Below are positions 63,475 to 64,000 of a DNA stretch of 64,000 nt, piece after piece. The first letter of the stretch is position 1. Every line of letters starts with the position of its first letter. A program made the translations under genes and the position numbers. The notes beneath the pieces were generated by a model. It saw only the letters and a list, made by a program, of their open reading frames with translations. It was not told where the DNA came from and ran no database searches. Origin of the DNA: Confluentibacter citreus (GTDB lineage: Bacteria; Bacteroidota; Bacteroidia; Flavobacteriales; Flavobacteriaceae); NCBI RefSeq assembly GCF_002807055.1, contig NZ_NIXN01000001.1, positions 496,001 to 560,000 of the forward strand, written 5' to 3'.

Positions 63475-64000
63475 ATGACTATTTTAATTACGGGCGGAGC
63501 AGGTTTTATTGGCTCTCATGTAGTCAGATTATTTGTTGAGGCCTATTCAAATTACCATGTTGTTAATTTAGATGCTTTAACCTATGCAGGCAATTTAGAA
63601 AACTTAAAGGATATAGAGAAGAAAGACAATTATACGTTTGTTAAAGGCGATATTACCAATGAGGATTTTGTAAATAACTTATTTCAAAAATACAGGTTTG
63701 ATAGGGTTATACACTTAGCGGCAGAATCTCATGTTGATAGATCTATAAATGACCCATTAGCGTTTGTTAAAACCAATGTTATGGGAACGATGATACTTTT
63801 AAACGCTTTTAAAAGTTTATGGACAGATAATTTTATAAATAAATTGTTTTACCACATTAGCACGGATGAGGTTTATGGCACTTTAGGGCAAACAGGGTTG
63901 TTTACAGAAACGACATCTTACGACCCCAATTCGCCTTATTCAGCTTCAAAAGCCAGTTCAGATCATTTTGTAAGGGCTTATGGGGAAACGTATGGGATAC
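63475..64000 (+). CDS. rfbB: dTDP-glucose 4,6-dehydratase, N-terminal part (cut by window end)
   Basis: The first 175 codons are visible from ATG 63475. The extended-SDR features are clear: TGGAGFIGSHVV for NAD binding, LDALTYAGNLENL, the HLAAESHVDRSI block, the STDEVYGTLG catalytic Asp-Glu pair, and the YSASKASSDHFVRAYGETYG helix with YxxxK. It converts dTDP-glucose to dTDP-4-keto-6-deoxyglucose, the precursor of dTDP-rhamnose and other deoxysugars. It starts two bases after the Wzz-like gene and continues beyond the window. Confidence 0.95.
   Translation, partial: MTILITGGAGFIGSHVVRLFVEAYSNYHVVNLDALTYAGNLENLKDIEKKDNYTFVKGDITNEDFVNNLFQKYRFDRVIHLAAESHVDRSINDPLAFVKTNVMGTMILLNAFKSLWTDNFINKLFYHISTDEVYGTLGQTGLFTETTSYDPNSPYSASKASSDHFVRAYGETYGI

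Noticed and set aside
1-64000. CRISPR array, prophage, insertion sequence or integron
   Set aside because: No evenly spaced direct repeats, no transposase, integrase or phage structural gene, and no attC-like series was seen.

Overview
This window looks like chromosome from a marine member of the Flavobacteriaceae (Bacteroidota). The main signs are low G+C (about 36% in hand-sampled lines right of 17 kb), a SusC/SusD pair, a type IX secretion type B C-terminal domain, many short lipoprotein signals, TAnnTTTG-type -7 promoter boxes, and Bacteroidota families such as DUF4175, DUF4837 and the bacterial GH3 auxin-promoter family. I cannot name the genus. No prophage, insertion sequence, CRISPR array or rRNA was seen.

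Layout. 0-9 kb: the start of a DUF202 gene, an MBL-fold hydrolase, two secreted peptidases (S8, M1), then a carbohydrate-type trio (ThuA-like protein, NAD-dependent sugar-nucleotide-type dehydrogenase, large lipoprotein glycosidase). Much of 2.8-8.9 kb is clearly richer in G+C than the rest. 9-14.4 kb: rnpA, a DUF4349 lipoprotein, an S41 protease, a tandem OmpA-domain protein and a leucine-rich-repeat adhesin with a type IX signal. 14.4-16.6 kb: a minus-strand set (DUF1330-like, ElaA-like acetyltransferase, CDF metal exporter, rpiB). 16.6-17.3 kb: a 680-bp, 82% A+T gene-free region packed with perfect palindromes and holding one consensus DnaA box. It is my candidate replication origin. 17.3-20.6 kb: rnr, a YbjQ-family gene and a DUF2807 gene.

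20.7-34.8 kb is a complete polysaccharide utilisation locus: a membrane-spanning one-component sensor/regulator, SusC, SusD, two surface lipoproteins, a GH16 endo-beta-1,3-glucanase-type enzyme and a GH3 beta-glucosidase. The enzyme pair points to laminarin or a related beta-1,3-glucan. GH16 cuts the chain outside, SusCD imports oligosaccharides, and GH3 trims them to glucose.

34.8-64 kb is mostly housekeeping: LysE-type exporter, tRNA-Cys, folB, glnS, SPFH protein, a GH35/DUF5597 glycosidase, gltX, DUF4175 protein, ybeY, mnmG, a methyltransferase, an OmpH/Skp-like chaperone, holB, pgk, an MltD-like transglycosylase, DUF4837, tatA, an M23 peptidase, a GH3-auxin-family enzyme, a DUF6909-like protein, then a Wzz-like protein and rfbB (cut by the window end), which open a surface-polysaccharide cluster. 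Two identical parS-like palindromes flank mnmG. With the A+T-rich region 32 kb away they suggest that this window is origin-proximal.

The most interesting signals are the candidate oriC, the parS pair, the hairpin placed inside the glucan operon before the GH16 gene, and the recently duplicated binding modules in its surface protein.
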